Source: Bacillota bacterium (GTDB lineage: Bacteria; Bacillota; Clostridia; Lachnospirales; Lachnospiraceae). Taken from it: a stretch of 64,000 nt of DNA. The notes beneath the pieces are model-generated. The model was given only the letters and a program-made list of their open reading frames with translations. It ran no database searches and was not told the origin of the DNA. Position 1 is the stretch's first letter, and each line of letters opens with the position of its first letter. Below, piece by piece: positions 25,306 to 35,203 of this stretch. The stretch is taken from positions 1 to 64,000 of the forward strand of contig JAEWJZ010000017.1 in the NCBI GenBank assembly GCA_023386315.1, written 5' to 3'. The translations under genes and the position numbers were made by a program.

Positions 25306-25572
25306 TTATTTTCTGATTCCTAACTTCTCAATTAAAGTACGATATCCTTCAAGATCGGTTTTCTTTAAGTAATCAAGAAGACCTCTTCTCTGTCCAACCA
25401 TCATCAGAAGACCTCTTCTGGAATGATGATCCTTTGGATTCTGCTGAAGATGATCTGTTAATTCTGTGATTCTCTCTGTCAGAATTGCGATCTGAACTTC
25501 CGGTGAACCTGTATCGCCAGGCTTTCTGCCGTATTCAGAAATAATAGCTGCTTTTTTTTCCTTTGAAATCAT
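25306..25572 (-). CDS. rpsO: 30S ribosomal protein S15
   Basis: An 88-aa primary 16S rRNA-binding protein of the small subunit. The whole sequence is canonical: [20 protein letters not shown], the [15 protein letters not shown] core and DHHSRRGLL, ending ...KLGIRK. ATG 25572 has AGGAGG 7 nt upstream; the frame upstream to 25614 is leader. Its own promoter is at 25669-25697, giving a leader of about 90 nt that could fold for S15 autoregulation. Confidence 0.98.
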   Translation of the reverse strand: MISKEKKAAIISEYGRKPGDTGSPEVQIAILTERITELTDHLQQNPKDHHSRRGLLMMVGQRRGLLDYLKKTDLEGYRTLIEKLGIRK

Positions 25573-25668
25573 GTTGATTTCCTCCTTAAATTTAAGATTC
25601 TCACCTTGTACCAAGCAATGGCTGGAGTGTCCGAAATACCGGGTACCGGCGCGTATTCATACTGATAT

Positions 25669-25697
25669 AGTTTACCACAGGGGAAAATGGTTGTCAA
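25669..25697 (-). promoter_or_regulatory. SigA promoter of rpsO-pnp
   Basis: TTGACA (25697-25692), a 17-bp spacer and TAAACT (25674-25669) on the minus strand. Confidence 0.75.
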
Positions 25698-25780
25698 ATA
25701 CTTCCGAATATACCTCTCTGAATTTATATCTCATTTATATTGTTTCCGGATCCTGTAATCTGATACCAGAAACTTCATTA

Positions 25781-27130
25781 TTACAGATCCAAATCCAGGT
25801 TATGTTCCAAATATTTTCCAAAATCCGTTTGTTTCATTTTCTTAAAAAGGGATTTTCTTATCTCATCCATATTGTTTTTTTTCAATCGCTTCCCTTCTAC
25901 CAGACATTCTCCGGCTACATAAACCGTCTCTACATTGGACGGACCGGCACTGTATACAAGTGCGGAATAAGGGTCGTAAACAGGAAACATATTGGCGGAA
26001 TCCGTCTCTATTAAAACCAGATCTGCCTGCTTTCCCGGTTCCAGAGAGCCGGTTATACCATCAAGGCCCAGGGCTTTTGCTCCCTGTATGGTCGCCATCT
26101 CCACAATCTTTTTAGCAGGAAATGCACTTCTGTCTTTCGTTTCATTTTTATGAAAATCTGCACACAGTTTCATCTGGGTCAGTATATCTAAGGTGTTGCC
26201 GCTTGCAGGACCATCTGTGCCAAGCCCCACCGCAATCCCCCTCTTATTCATACCGCTCACGGGAGCCACTCCCTTGGCAGCTTTGGTGTTGGATCCGATA
26301 CAATGGGCAACGGATGCCTTATGCTCTTTTAAAAGATCTAAATCTTCTTCTGTCAGATGAATACAATGTGCAGCCAATGTTTCTTTTCCCAGAACTCCGA
26401 TGCTGTTTAAATAACCCACAGGAGTCGTATTTTTCTCTTTTTCGAAATACTCCATTTCATAGTCCATTTCCGCAGTATGAAGGGTGAATGGAACTTTATA
26501 AATAGAATCAATCCTGTATGCCTCTTTTAACACCCCGGGAGAGCAGGTGGTCGTACCGTGGGGCGCGATACAGGCGGTTATTCTGGGGTGGTTTTTATAT
26601 TTCTTTATGAGGTCTTCCCCGTAAACAATCGCCTCACGGGGATCCTTAAAATCACAGGCTCCCTCATCCATAACAGTCTGCCCGGCAATTGCCCGCAGTC
26701 CCATTTCATCCATGGCTTTTGCAGCCTCTGCTTCATAATAATACATATCCATGACCGTAGTCACTCCGGCAAGGAGCATTTCCCCTGCTGCATAGCGGGT
26801 TGAGAGATATACCAGTTCTTCATCCATGGATTTTTGCTCCATGGGAATAAGAAAAACCCGCAGGCGGTCCCTGCAGTCATCTCCAAGGCCCCGAAACGGA
26901 ATCATTCCCATGTGGGTATGAAGATTTATCATACCTGGCATTAAAATTCCGTTTCTGGCATCAACAAACTTCACATCCGAAGAACCAGCCGCCTCATTTA
27001 AATCCTTCATCTTACCTGACATTATGATCACATCATCTTCAAACATCACAAAGCCGGGATTATAGATTTCCCCTTTTGGGTTCATGGTTACTACTATAGC
27101 ATTCACAATTACCGTTCTCACACTGATCAA
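25781..27130 (-). CDS. Amidohydrolase (MtaD/SsnA-type deaminase)
   Basis: A 449-aa metal-dependent hydrolase of the cytosine-deaminase-like branch of the amidohydrolase superfamily. Metal ligands are visible: HTHMGM (~71-76), a His in LHTAEMDYE, the AHCIHL His and Asp in LGTDGPAS. The C-terminal GSLEPGKQADLVLIE is typical. S-adenosylhomocysteine/5'-methylthioadenosine deaminase and related purine deaminases share this architecture; the exact substrate is open. TTG 27130 overlaps the adenine deaminase stop by 4 nt; a GTG at 27121 is an alternative. Last gene of the transporter-deaminase operon. Confidence 0.85.
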   Translation of the reverse strand: MISVRTVIVNAIVVTMNPKGEIYNPGFVMFEDDVIIMSGKMKDLNEAAGSSDVKFVDARNGILMPGMINLHTHMGMIPFRGLGDDCRDRLRVFLIPMEQKSMDEELVYLSTRYAAGEMLLAGVTTVMDMYYYEAEAAKAMDEMGLRAIAGQTVMDEGACDFKDPREAIVYGEDLIKKYKNHPRITACIAPHGTTTCSPGVLKEAYRIDSIYKVPFTLHTAEMDYEMEYFEKEKNTTPVGYLNSIGVLGKETLAAHCIHLTEEDLDLLKEHKASVAHCIGSNTKAAKGVAPVSGMNKRGIAVGLGTDGPASGNTLDILTQMKLCADFHKNETKDRSAFPAKKIVEMATIQGAKALGLDGITGSLEPGKQADLVLIETDSANMFPVYDPYSALVYSAGPSNVETVYVAGECLVEGKRLKKNNMDEIRKSLFKKMKQTDFGKYLEHNLDLDL

Positions 27131-28839
27131 CCTTTTCCTTTTTCACACTCGTATTTATCCACCAGGGCAATTCCCTGCCTGTCTTTCGTATCAAACAATC
27201 CCTTGTCACTGAGCTTCAGCTCCGGAGAAACCAAAAGAGTCAGGGTTGAAATGGACATGATCACATTGCTGTTTTTATAGCCCATGTCTTCAATCTCCCG
27301 GCGAACCTCACCCAGGCTTTCAGAAAGCTTATAAAGTCCCTCGTCGGATAGAATTCCGCCTACCGGAAGACTTACAAAAGCGGTTACGGCTCCCTCTCTG
27401 GCTGTTACATAACCTCCCTGCATGTGAACCACACGGTTCTGTGCAAGAAGCATATCCTTTGGCGAATTCCCAAGAACCAGAAGGTTGTGACTGTCATGAC
27501 TCCATGTGGTTGCTGCTGCACCGGGCAGTTTCAATCCATTTTCCACCAGACCGTAGGAAACATTGCCGTTTTTCCCATATCTTTCGTATACCACAGCAAG
27601 ACATAACCCTGCTTCCTGCCAGCAAAGACAATGATCCTTAACGGCTATCCGGCGTTTTACATGCCGGATTCTGGTGCCAGACTCCTGTACCTGCATCACG
27701 GAAACAACTGCCTCACCGTCTTTCACCTTACAACGGTTAAGTTTAAAGTCAGATTCCAGCGCAAGGCGGCATTTGACAGACTGGTAAAACTCATCGGGAT
27801 ATTTTGTTTTTTCTTCCTTAGATGTTGTCTCATACAGAACACCGCTTTTATAAACTGCCAGGGGATTAAAATGAACCAGATCCTCTAAAATGACAAAATC
27901 AGCCTGCTTTCCAGGTGCTATCATCCCTCTGTCATGTAATCCCATTCTCCTGGCTGGTGTAAGAGTACCGCAATAAACAGCCTTTTCTGCAGGCATTCCC
28001 TGTTCCACTGCCAGGCGTAGAATCCGGTTTAAGTGTCCGGTCACCAGATGATCCGGCATGACATCGTCAGTCACAAGTGCCACATTTTCGTAAAGCTTAT
28101 GAGATACAACAGTCGCCACAATATCATGAGTCAGGGATTTCTCCTGAAGTTCCAGAAACATCCCCAGATCCGTTTTTTCCAGAACAGATTCCGGTGTCTG
28201 CTGTGTATGATCCGCGTCCACTCCTGCTCTGATGAAAGCTGCCAGATCACTTCCCGTAAGGGATGGGCAATGTCCCTCGATCTTTATATCCCGGCTGGCT
28301 GTCTGGCAAAGTTCAATCATCCGCTTTATTTTTGTATCTTCCGTGGAAATTAAATCCCGGTGATTCATCACTTCTCCCAGGCAGATGACCCTGCCGTCTT
28401 CCAGCAGCTTAAGGACCTCTTTCTCTCCCATCACACCGCCGGACGTCTCATAATCCGGACCGGCTGCCGGTACACTGGATGGAATGGCATAATAAATATC
28501 AAGATCTGTTTTTTCTTCCATGAACCGGTTTATTCCTGCAATCCCAAATACATTGGCAATCTCATGGGGATCTGCAACAACCGTAGTGACACCCCAGGGA
28601 AGAACTGCCCTGGAAAATTCCGTCGGTCCGATCATGGAACTTTCCATATGCATATGAATATCAATCAGTCCCGGTATGATATATTTATCCTTTGCATCTA
28701 CCACCAGGTCCGCCTCATAACAGGAAGCAGGGGAAACGTCGTAAAACTTTTCCCCCACTACTGCAATGTCCGCCTTTTCAAAACACTGCCTGTATGTCCG
28801 GTAGACCCATCCATTCTGAACAAGTAAGTCAACCTTCAT
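27127..28839 (-). CDS. ade: Adenine deaminase
   Basis: A 570-aa enzyme converting adenine to hypoxanthine and ammonia. Key segments: IPGLIDIHMHMESSMI (metal His pair), ADPHEIANV, GHCPSLTGSDLAAFIRAGVDADH, and the LTPARRMGLHDRGMIAPG segment. The C-terminal domain has LPVGGILSDEG, a hallmark of the family. Length is the family norm (~570-600). It lies 11 bp downstream of the transporter substrate-binding gene and overlaps the next amidohydrolase, so uptake and deamination of a purine or purine-like compound are probably coupled. Confidence 0.95.
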   Translation of the reverse strand: MKVDLLVQNGWVYRTYRQCFEKADIAVVGEKFYDVSPASCYEADLVVDAKDKYIIPGLIDIHMHMESSMIGPTEFSRAVLPWGVTTVVADPHEIANVFGIAGINRFMEEKTDLDIYYAIPSSVPAAGPDYETSGGVMGEKEVLKLLEDGRVICLGEVMNHRDLISTEDTKIKRMIELCQTASRDIKIEGHCPSLTGSDLAAFIRAGVDADHTQQTPESVLEKTDLGMFLELQEKSLTHDIVATVVSHKLYENVALVTDDVMPDHLVTGHLNRILRLAVEQGMPAEKAVYCGTLTPARRMGLHDRGMIAPGKQADFVILEDLVHFNPLAVYKSGVLYETTSKEEKTKYPDEFYQSVKCRLALESDFKLNRCKVKDGEAVVSVMQVQESGTRIRHVKRRIAVKDHCLCWQEAGLCLAVVYERYGKNGNVSYGLVENGLKLPGAAATTWSHDSHNLLVLGNSPKDMLLAQNRVVHMQGGYVTAREGAVTAFVSLPVGGILSDEGLYKLSESLGEVRREIEDMGYKNSNVIMSISTLTLLVSPELKLSDKGLFDTKDRQGIALVDKYECEKGKG

Positions 28840-28850
28840 ATTTTCTTTCC

Positions 28851-29957
28851 TTAGCTGTTAATAATACGGTTCCACTGGTCAATCCAGTCACTTAAAAGCG
28901 GATTCACAAAGGAATAATCAAGAACCTTTGCATTTTCTGCAGTTTTTCCGTATGTCATATTTTTTGCATTTTCTTCTGCAACTTCTACCTGATTGTTGGT
29001 TGGAGCTTCATTTAATGCCTTGCTTGTCTTATCCTGAAGCTCCTTGCTTAAGCGGTAATTGATATAGGCATAAGCAAGTTCTTTGTCCTTGCAGTTTTTG
29101 GTAATGCTGATGGTGTTAAAGTTTGCATAAGTTACATCAGGAGTTACATACACCAGATCTGGATTCGCCTGTTTGATGGTCGGAACACCGAAATCTCCTA
29201 CAATCGCTGCTTTGATCTCACCAGAGGTAAACATATTGATTAAATCAGAAGATTTTGCATAGGTCTTAACCAGATTTGGTTTTAATTCTTCCAGCGCTTT
29301 AAAAGCAGCCTCTCCCTTGTCTGTGGTTATATCAACGCCTGCATGATTGCTTGCCATGTAAACCATAGCCGGGCCAAAGGTCGTTGTGATATCCGGTATT
29401 GCCACACTTCCTTCTAATTCTGCTTTCCAGAGATCATCAAAGCTGTTGATTTCAAATCCAACTGCTTTTGGATCATACATAATGCCAATGCTGTTAATGG
29501 TGTAGGCAACACCCTGTCCGGCATCTGCCATGGTTTTTGCTGTTTCGATTAAGTTCTTGCTGTTTTCAATCTTAGATAAATCCAAAGTTTCAAACAGCCC
29601 CTCTTCGATTCCCTTTGCAGTCATGGCCTGGGATAATTCAATTACGTCGATGGTGCTCTGGGAATCTGCAGACAGCTTTGTGTAGCGCTCGTTGGTGCTT
29701 CCTGTCTCTGTTACAATTTTACAGCCAAACTGGTCTTCAAATGGTTTGTATACTTCTTCTTCAGAAATATCTTCGCTTAATCCATAAGTGGACAATACCA
29801 GTTTCTTTTCTCCACCAGCTGCGGTTTTTTCTGCGGTAGTGCTGGTTTCTGTAGTAGAACTCTTTTCTGCAGTAGTGCTGTCTCCTGCACTCTTAGCTGT
29901 ACCGCAGCCTGACAGCGCAATGGCTGCACATAAAGATAATGCCAATACTTTTTTCAT
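28851..29957 (-). CDS. ABC transporter substrate-binding lipoprotein (spermidine/putrescine-type family)
   Basis: A 368-aa lipoprotein: signal MKKVLALSLCAAIALSGCG with lipobox LSGC, a Ser/Thr/Ala linker (~25-52) and a type 2 periplasmic-binding fold (LSTYGLSEDISEEEVYKPFEDQFGCKI..., IGIMYDPKAVG, SGEIKAAIVGDFGVP). It belongs to the PotD/FbpA-like cluster. The substrate is not readable. Its operon context with adenine deaminase and a second deaminase points to a purine or other amino-heterocycle rather than a polyamine, which is an inference. Confidence 0.88.
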   Translation of the reverse strand: MKKVLALSLCAAIALSGCGTAKSAGDSTTAEKSSTTETSTTAEKTAAGGEKKLVLSTYGLSEDISEEEVYKPFEDQFGCKIVTETGSTNERYTKLSADSQSTIDVIELSQAMTAKGIEEGLFETLDLSKIENSKNLIETAKTMADAGQGVAYTINSIGIMYDPKAVGFEINSFDDLWKAELEGSVAIPDITTTFGPAMVYMASNHAGVDITTDKGEAAFKALEELKPNLVKTYAKSSDLINMFTSGEIKAAIVGDFGVPTIKQANPDLVYVTPDVTYANFNTISITKNCKDKELAYAYINYRLSKELQDKTSKALNEAPTNNQVEVAEENAKNMTYGKTAENAKVLDYSFVNPLLSDWIDQWNRIINS

Positions 29958-30003
29958 AATTATAGTCCTCTCTTTTTATCATTTGCCGGCTTTTAAGCCG
30001 TTG

Positions 30004-31041
30004 TTACCTATTAACAAGAATGAGCTTTGATTCAGGAAGATACAGACGGATCGTACTGCCCTCTTCATAAATCTCTTCTGCAGGTCTGCTTACCAGGAAT
30101 TTGCCTTCTTCTGTCAGCACTTCATACTGATAGCTTTTCCCTAAGAATGTCCGTACACCTACGGTTCCGGAAAGAACATTATGCTCTTGCGTCTCTCCTG
30201 CAATCCGGATATCCTCTGGTCGGATAGTTCCTGCCAGTGAATCACCACTTTTTACAGACTCTACTGTAAATACTGTACCAGCCTGGGTTTTATATACATT
30301 TCCTTCTTTATTTAATGTGAGGAAATTTTCAAAACCGATAAATCTGGCGACAAATTCCGTTTCGGGTCTATGATAAATGTTTTCCGGCGTATCAAACTGC
30401 TCAATCACTCCCTGATTCATAACCGCCACCTTATCAGAAATGGAAAAACATTCTTCCTGGTCATGGGTGACAAACAGCGTGGTAATTCCAAGCTTTTTCT
30501 GAATACGCTTGATTTCCATACGCATGTTAATCCGAAGCTTGGCATCTAAATTGCTAAGGGGCTCATCAAGCAGCAGAAGCTTTGGTTCAATTACAAGTGC
30601 TCTGGCAAGAGCGACTCTCTGCCGCTGCCCGCCTGACATCTGCTGGGGGAAACGTTTTTCAAACTCCAAAAGGCCGCAGACCTCTAAAATATTTTTAACT
30701 TTAAGGTCAATCTGGTCCTTATCAAGCTTTCTCATTTTTAAGCCAAAGGCAACATTATCATAAACATTCAAATGAGGAAACAATGCATAGCTCTGGAACA
30801 CAATGCCAAAATTTCTTTTATGAACCGGAACCTTTGTCAAGTCTTCTCCGTCAAGGGAAAATACTCCGCTCTCAGGTTCTATAAATCCGGCCACTACCCG
30901 GAGAGTGGTGGTTTTTCCGCACCCGCTTGGTCCTAAAAGAGACACCAGCTCCCCTTCCTTTACTTCCAGATTCAATCCTTTTAGCACCTGTTTCTTCTTA
31001 TCATAACGGACATCAATATCCTTCAGTGTCATATATGCCAT
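30004..31041 (-). CDS. ABC transporter ATP-binding protein (PotA-like)
   Basis: A 345-aa ATPase subunit of the importer. Walker A GPSGCGKTTTL (~38-48), signature MSGGQRQRVALARAL, Walker B LLLLDEPLSNLDAKLR and switch His in FVTHDQEE. The C-terminal TOBE domain (~270-345) is typical of the PotA/FbpC/CysA group. It lies between the substrate-binding gene and the permeases in a compact operon with spacings of 12-46 bp. Confidence 0.95.
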   Translation of the reverse strand: MAYMTLKDIDVRYDKKKQVLKGLNLEVKEGELVSLLGPSGCGKTTTLRVVAGFIEPESGVFSLDGEDLTKVPVHKRNFGIVFQSYALFPHLNVYDNVAFGLKMRKLDKDQIDLKVKNILEVCGLLEFEKRFPQQMSGGQRQRVALARALVIEPKLLLLDEPLSNLDAKLRINMRMEIKRIQKKLGITTLFVTHDQEECFSISDKVAVMNQGVIEQFDTPENIYHRPETEFVARFIGFENFLTLNKEGNVYKTQAGTVFTVESVKSGDSLAGTIRPEDIRIAGETQEHNVLSGTVGVRTFLGKSYQYEVLTEEGKFLVSRPAEEIYEEGSTIRLYLPESKLILVNR

Positions 31042-31053
31042 ATCACATTCCTC

Positions 31054-31836
31054 CTATTTCGCCAGAGCGGCTATTCCCAGTGTTTTATCAACAATTACCA
31101 TCATAAGAACTGTAACCGCCATCAATAATACGGATACTGCCGACACCGTAGGGTCATAATTATACTCAATATAGTTCATCAAAGTTGCCGGAAAGGTGGA
31201 TACTCCCGGCCCGGAAAGAAACATGGATACCGGTATGTTATTAAAGGAATTGATAAAAGCCAGCATAAATGCAGCAGAGATTCCTGATGTAATATTGGGA
31301 AGCACAACCCGGAAAAATGCACGGACCTTTCCGCACCCAAGACTCCACGCAGCTTCCTCTGTGGAAAAGTCAAACTGCTCCAGGCTGGAACCCACCACCC
31401 GGATCACATAGGGCAGGGTTACCATAAAATGCCCGGCTAATAATCCCATAAAAACAGGAACTCTCAATGACAGAACCAGAAACTGATAAAGTACAAAACC
31501 GATTACAATCCCCGGCACAATCGTGGGCGAAAGAAATACGGATTTGATCAGACCTTTGCCTTTTAATCCGGATCTGGCCAGAGCATAGGCAGCCGGTATA
31601 CCCACCAAAAGGGCGATGACCGTAGCGAGCATGGCAATCTCAAGACTGGTTAAAAATGAGATCCGGAAGGATTTTATGGTAAATACATTCACAAACCACT
31701 GGACAGAAAAGGAATCAATGGGAAAGGTTATGGCACTGCCCCTGCCAAAAGCGGTAACCGTAATGATAATCAGCGGCAAGATTAAAAAGCCAAATACCAG
31801 AACGGCAAAAACAGTCAGCATTTTATTTTTACGCAT
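31054..31836 (-). CDS. ABC transporter permease (PotC-like)
   Basis: A 260-aa inner-membrane permease with six predicted helices. The EAA motif is EEAAWSLGCGKVRAFFRVVLP (split here as EEAAWSLGCGKVRAFF then RVVLP), which docks the ATPase. It overlaps the stop of the upstream permease by 8 nt, a common PotB-PotC arrangement. Confidence 0.93.
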   Translation of the reverse strand: MRKNKMLTVFAVLVFGFLILPLIIITVTAFGRGSAITFPIDSFSVQWFVNVFTIKSFRISFLTSLEIAMLATVIALLVGIPAAYALARSGLKGKGLIKSVFLSPTIVPGIVIGFVLYQFLVLSLRVPVFMGLLAGHFMVTLPYVIRVVGSSLEQFDFSTEEAAWSLGCGKVRAFFRVVLPNITSGISAAFMLAFINSFNNIPVSMFLSGPGVSTFPATLMNYIEYNYDPTVSAVSVLLMAVTVLMMVIVDKTLGIAALAK

Positions 31837-32662
31837 GGTCTCCTCCTCTCTTGTCCAGTCTCGCTGCCAGAGAATTAAATCCTTTGATTACAGCAAGTGT
31901 TACAATAATCATGATCAGGGAAATAACGGCTGCTCCATCCCAGTCCCCCACACTCATGGCTCTCTGATAAATAAAGGTGGAAAGAACCATGTTTTTATTT
32001 CCGCCTAATAACTGGGGAGTAGTATAAGCAGTGAGGGTTCCGGTAAATACTAAAATCCCTCCCACAATGATTCCCGGCAGACTCATGGGGAAAATCACCT
32101 TCATAAAAGCGCGGATCCGGTCTGCTCCAAGGCTTAAGGCTGCCTCCATCATATCATCACCGATATTTTCCATGACACCTGCCACAGTCACGATCATCAG
32201 AGGAAGAAATAAATAAACCGAACCGATAATAATGGCAAAGTCTGTATAAAGCAGCTTAAGCGGTTTTTCAGCAATCCCTGCTGTTATAAGCAGACGGTTG
32301 ATCAGCCCGTTGCTCCCTAAAATATTAATCCAGGCAAAGCTTCGGATTACAGAATTGGTCATCATGGGAAAAATGGAAACAGACAGCAGTATTCCTCTCC
32401 ATTTTTTACTGCACCGGCTGATAAAATATGCGGTAGGAACTCCAAGCACCATGCAAAACACGGTGGTTAAACATGCAACCTTTACAGTTCTTACAAAGAT
32501 CTTCCGGTAATATTCATCCTGGAAAAATGTTACATATGCGCTTAAGGGATATTCTCCTGTATGAAGGGAGGGAATTAATACTCTCAAAAGCGGAAGGAAC
32601 AGACATACTGCCAGAATCACCAGCCCGGGAATTATCATTACAAATGCACTGCGTTTCTTCAT
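31829..32662 (-). CDS. ABC transporter permease (PotB-like)
   Basis: A 277-aa six-helix permease. It has a short cytoplasmic N-terminus (MKKRSAFVMIIPGLV) and an EAA loop (MMEAALSLGADRIRAFMKVIF). First gene of the operon, which runs permease, permease, ATPase, binding protein, ade, amidohydrolase. It is divergent from a LysR gene, the likely regulator. Confidence 0.93.
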   Translation of the reverse strand: MKKRSAFVMIIPGLVILAVCLFLPLLRVLIPSLHTGEYPLSAYVTFFQDEYYRKIFVRTVKVACLTTVFCMVLGVPTAYFISRCSKKWRGILLSVSIFPMMTNSVIRSFAWINILGSNGLINRLLITAGIAEKPLKLLYTDFAIIIGSVYLFLPLMIVTVAGVMENIGDDMMEAALSLGADRIRAFMKVIFPMSLPGIIVGGILVFTGTLTAYTTPQLLGGNKNMVLSTFIYQRAMSVGDWDGAAVISLIMIIVTLAVIKGFNSLAARLDKRGGDHA

Positions 32663-32843
32663 TTTAACCTCTCCATGCTTTCTTCAATTCAATAGTCACT
32701 GTACCTTATAACTATTTATAAGTAAAATTAATTTATATCTATACATTTATTATAATTTATGATATACTGTACGTCAAATACATATAATCTATATTTTCTA
32801 TGCAGTAAAGCTATATTTACCGGATAAAAAGGAGAGATCAGCC

Positions 32844-33791
32844 ATGGATTTAAAAGAAGCCCGATACATTCTGGCCATTTCCAGAAATAAAAGCATCAGC
32901 AAAGCTGCAGAAACACTTTTTATTTCTCAGCCGTCCTTAAGCAAATATTTAAAGAATTTAGAGCAGCAGCTTGGAACCCGTTTATTTGACCGGGTGGGAA
33001 GCGGCTATTTCCCCACTTATATCGGAGAGCGTTACATTCATTATGCAGAAAAGATTGTGGAATACGGTATGGAATGGAATATTGAATTCGATGATATTAT
33101 GCACCATAACCACGGCCGTCTAAACATCGCCCTTCCCATCATGCTTGGTAACAGCCTGATCGGACCCACTCTGATGAAATTCCACAGGCTCTACCCTCAC
33201 GTCACTGTCAATATGATGGAGGAAGTGAATTTTGTGGCTGAGCATACTTTAACAGATCACACGGTTGACTTAACCTTTTATAATGTGCATGAATTTCCAA
33301 CTGGCTTAGATTATCAGATTATCGGAAAAGAGGAAATGGTTCTTGTGTTATCCGCAGACAATCCTCTGTCAGAAAAAGCAGTTAAAAAAGAAGGCTTTCA
33401 ATATCCGTGGATTGATTTAAGCCTTCTGTCTGAGGAATCCTTTATTCTTCTTTATCCCGATCAGAACACGGGGGGAATCGCGTTAAGGCTCTTTGAAGAA
33501 TATGAGATGGAACCAAGAATCCTTCTTCATACCCGCAACAGTGAGATGTCTATCCGCCTGGCCATGGAGGGCCTGGGCGTGGCATTCGCTCCGGAAAGTT
33601 ATTATCACTATTTGAGAAACAGAGAGCCTTCCTCCTCTGTCTGCCTTTCCGTGGGGAAAACGCGAAACGATAATACACTGATCGCTGCGTATCAGAAAAA
33701 CCGGTATTTGCCCAAGTATGCCAAAGCTTTTTTGGATATTCTCACAGAATATTATGAAACAGAGCACGCCGCCTGTTTTGTAATCGAATAA
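32844..33791 (+). CDS. LysR-type transcriptional regulator (divergent from the transporter-deaminase operon)
   Basis: A 315-aa LTTR: winged helix-turn-helix at ~1-60 (RYILAISRNKSISKAAETLF, ISQPSLSKYLKNLEQQLGTR) and a periplasmic-binding-like effector domain at ~90-300. GGAGAG lies 8 nt before ATG 32844. The 180-bp AT-rich spacer to the permease gene is where LysR boxes are expected. By the usual rule for divergent LTTRs it senses a substrate or product of the operon. Confidence 0.92.
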   Translation: MDLKEARYILAISRNKSISKAAETLFISQPSLSKYLKNLEQQLGTRLFDRVGSGYFPTYIGERYIHYAEKIVEYGMEWNIEFDDIMHHNHGRLNIALPIMLGNSLIGPTLMKFHRLYPHVTVNMMEEVNFVAEHTLTDHTVDLTFYNVHEFPTGLDYQIIGKEEMVLVLSADNPLSEKAVKKEGFQYPWIDLSLLSEESFILLYPDQNTGGIALRLFEEYEMEPRILLHTRNSEMSIRLAMEGLGVAFAPESYYHYLRNREPSSSVCLSVGKTRNDNTLIAAYQKNRYLPKYAKAFLDILTEYYETEHAACFVIE

Positions 33792-33796
33792 AAAAG

Positions 33797-33824
33797 CGCG
33801 TCCGGAGACCCGGACGCGTATTTT
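33797..33824 (+). terminator. Terminator after the LysR gene
   Basis: CGCGTCCGG pairs with CCGGACGCG around a 4-nt loop, then TATTTTAT. A-rich on the other side, so bidirectional between convergent genes. Confidence 0.85.
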
Positions 33825-34305
33825 ATACGGTCATTAAAATAACACCAAATGTAATTAGTAAATCTAAAATTATGCATACAGCAGTAACACCTATGGTAAA
33901 AGGAACCAGATTCTTTCTTTGTGGTGTAACAGATCTGCTGATAATAAGAGTGCTTGACAGCAGTCCAAGAAGCATTCCGATTAAACCGCATGATGCCCAG
34001 CCGCCTACAATCAGAATTGCAGATAACAGGTAAGCCCACTTAGGTATACTTTCAAAAGGAACATAAGGTTTCTTTGAGTTTACATAGACTCCATCCACAG
34101 CCAGGTCAATTTTATTGCCAATTGCTGTCAGGTGGACTGTAGTTCCATCCAGATTGATCGGAAAATCAAAAAGCCGGATAAACATACTGTTGTTCTTCAC
34201 TGGGGTTGAAACACCGTCAACTACTGCCTTTCCCTTAAACACTCCTGTCTTAAACGAAATCTCATGATTCATTCCGTTTACCGTAACATTCCATTTGTTT
34301 CTCAT
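33823..34305 (-). CDS. Hypothetical membrane protein
   Basis: A 160-aa protein. The N-terminal ~85 residues form a beta-rich soluble region (WNVTVNGMNHEISFKTG, KIDLAVDGVYVNSKKPY) and three hydrophobic helices follow (~92-160). I do not recognise the family. ATG 34305 is chosen because GGAG is 9 nt upstream; the frame opens at 34377 inside the neighbouring gene. It lies at the far downstream end of the polysaccharide operon, but membership is uncertain. Confidence 0.6.
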   Translation of the reverse strand: MRNKWNVTVNGMNHEISFKTGVFKGKAVVDGVSTPVKNNSMFIRLFDFPINLDGTTVHLTAIGNKIDLAVDGVYVNSKKPYVPFESIPKWAYLLSAILIVGGWASCGLIGMLLGLLSSTLIISRSVTPQRKNLVPFTIGVTAVCIILDLLITFGVILMTV

Positions 34306-34357
34306 ACGTATTTTCTCCATCTGTTTATTGATTATATCAAAACAGCAGAAAGCTCTG

Positions 34358-35203
34358 CTACTTAATACCTGCCGCAATCAGCTGCAATTTTCCAGCCGTC
34401 TGAGGATCTAAATCTCCTGAATACTCAAGTCCCTCCGGAGATTGATCATAAAGAACCTTATATAAGACACATGCAGAAAGATAGGTACCTGCAGGAGACG
34501 GATGATTTTCATCTTCATCCCATAATTCAATCTCCGGAAACTGTGATGCGCACCGCATGAAAGCAATTCCTGCAGGAGCCAGCATGGCATCCAGTTCCTT
34601 TGCGATGTTCATATAATGACCTGCAATTTTTGTCTGCATCTCAGCTCTTGATTCCTTATATTTAAGTCCCGGCAGAAAATCAACTGAAATACCTTCTTTA
34701 TAAGCCCAGGTCATGAGAAATACCGACTCTCCCTGTGCCTGACGGATCATAGTGTCAAGGGTCCTTGCTGCAGGATACATCACATCTTCCCCCATTGTGG
34801 CAATTCCGCTTTGCTCCTGCAAAATCACATAATCCCAGGTATAGTTTTCCAGCGCATCATACACCTGGCTCCCCACCTCATCCTCACGGTCTGCAAAATA
34901 CTCCAGACGATAGGAACCTTCTGTCAGTTCATAAACCTCCGGCATATATCCGCCGCTTTGACTGAGTTGCGTAAACACAGAGGGAAGGTCATTATAATAA
35001 GTCATACTGTTTCCCAAAAACAGGACGGACGGCTGTTCCTTTACCAGATCTGGTTTCTTTAAATTCAGATCCTGTGTAAAATCCATAGGCTGGACTCTAT
35101 TTTTCTTAATCGCACCGGATATCAGCAGATATCCCGCCAAAAGAATTGCTGCCAATACTGCTAAAATAACAATGACTATCTTTTTTAATGTAGATGATTT
35201 CAT
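34358..35203 (-). CDS. SGNH/GDSL-type esterase, membrane-anchored
   Basis: A 281-aa protein with an N-terminal signal anchor (~8-32, IVIVILAVLAAILLAGYLL) and an extracellular SGNH hydrolase domain. Block I Ser is in FLGNSMTYYND and the block V Asp-His pair is in DENHPSPAG; the block III region contains YVILQEQSG. A role in removing or adding acyl groups on the exported polysaccharide fits its position downstream of the EPS genes, but this is inferred. Confidence 0.8.
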   Translation of the reverse strand: MKSSTLKKIVIVILAVLAAILLAGYLLISGAIKKNRVQPMDFTQDLNLKKPDLVKEQPSVLFLGNSMTYYNDLPSVFTQLSQSGGYMPEVYELTEGSYRLEYFADREDEVGSQVYDALENYTWDYVILQEQSGIATMGEDVMYPAARTLDTMIRQAQGESVFLMTWAYKEGISVDFLPGLKYKESRAEMQTKIAGHYMNIAKELDAMLAPAGIAFMRCASQFPEIELWDEDENHPSPAGTYLSACVLYKVLYDQSPEGLEYSGDLDPQTAGKLQLIAAGIK

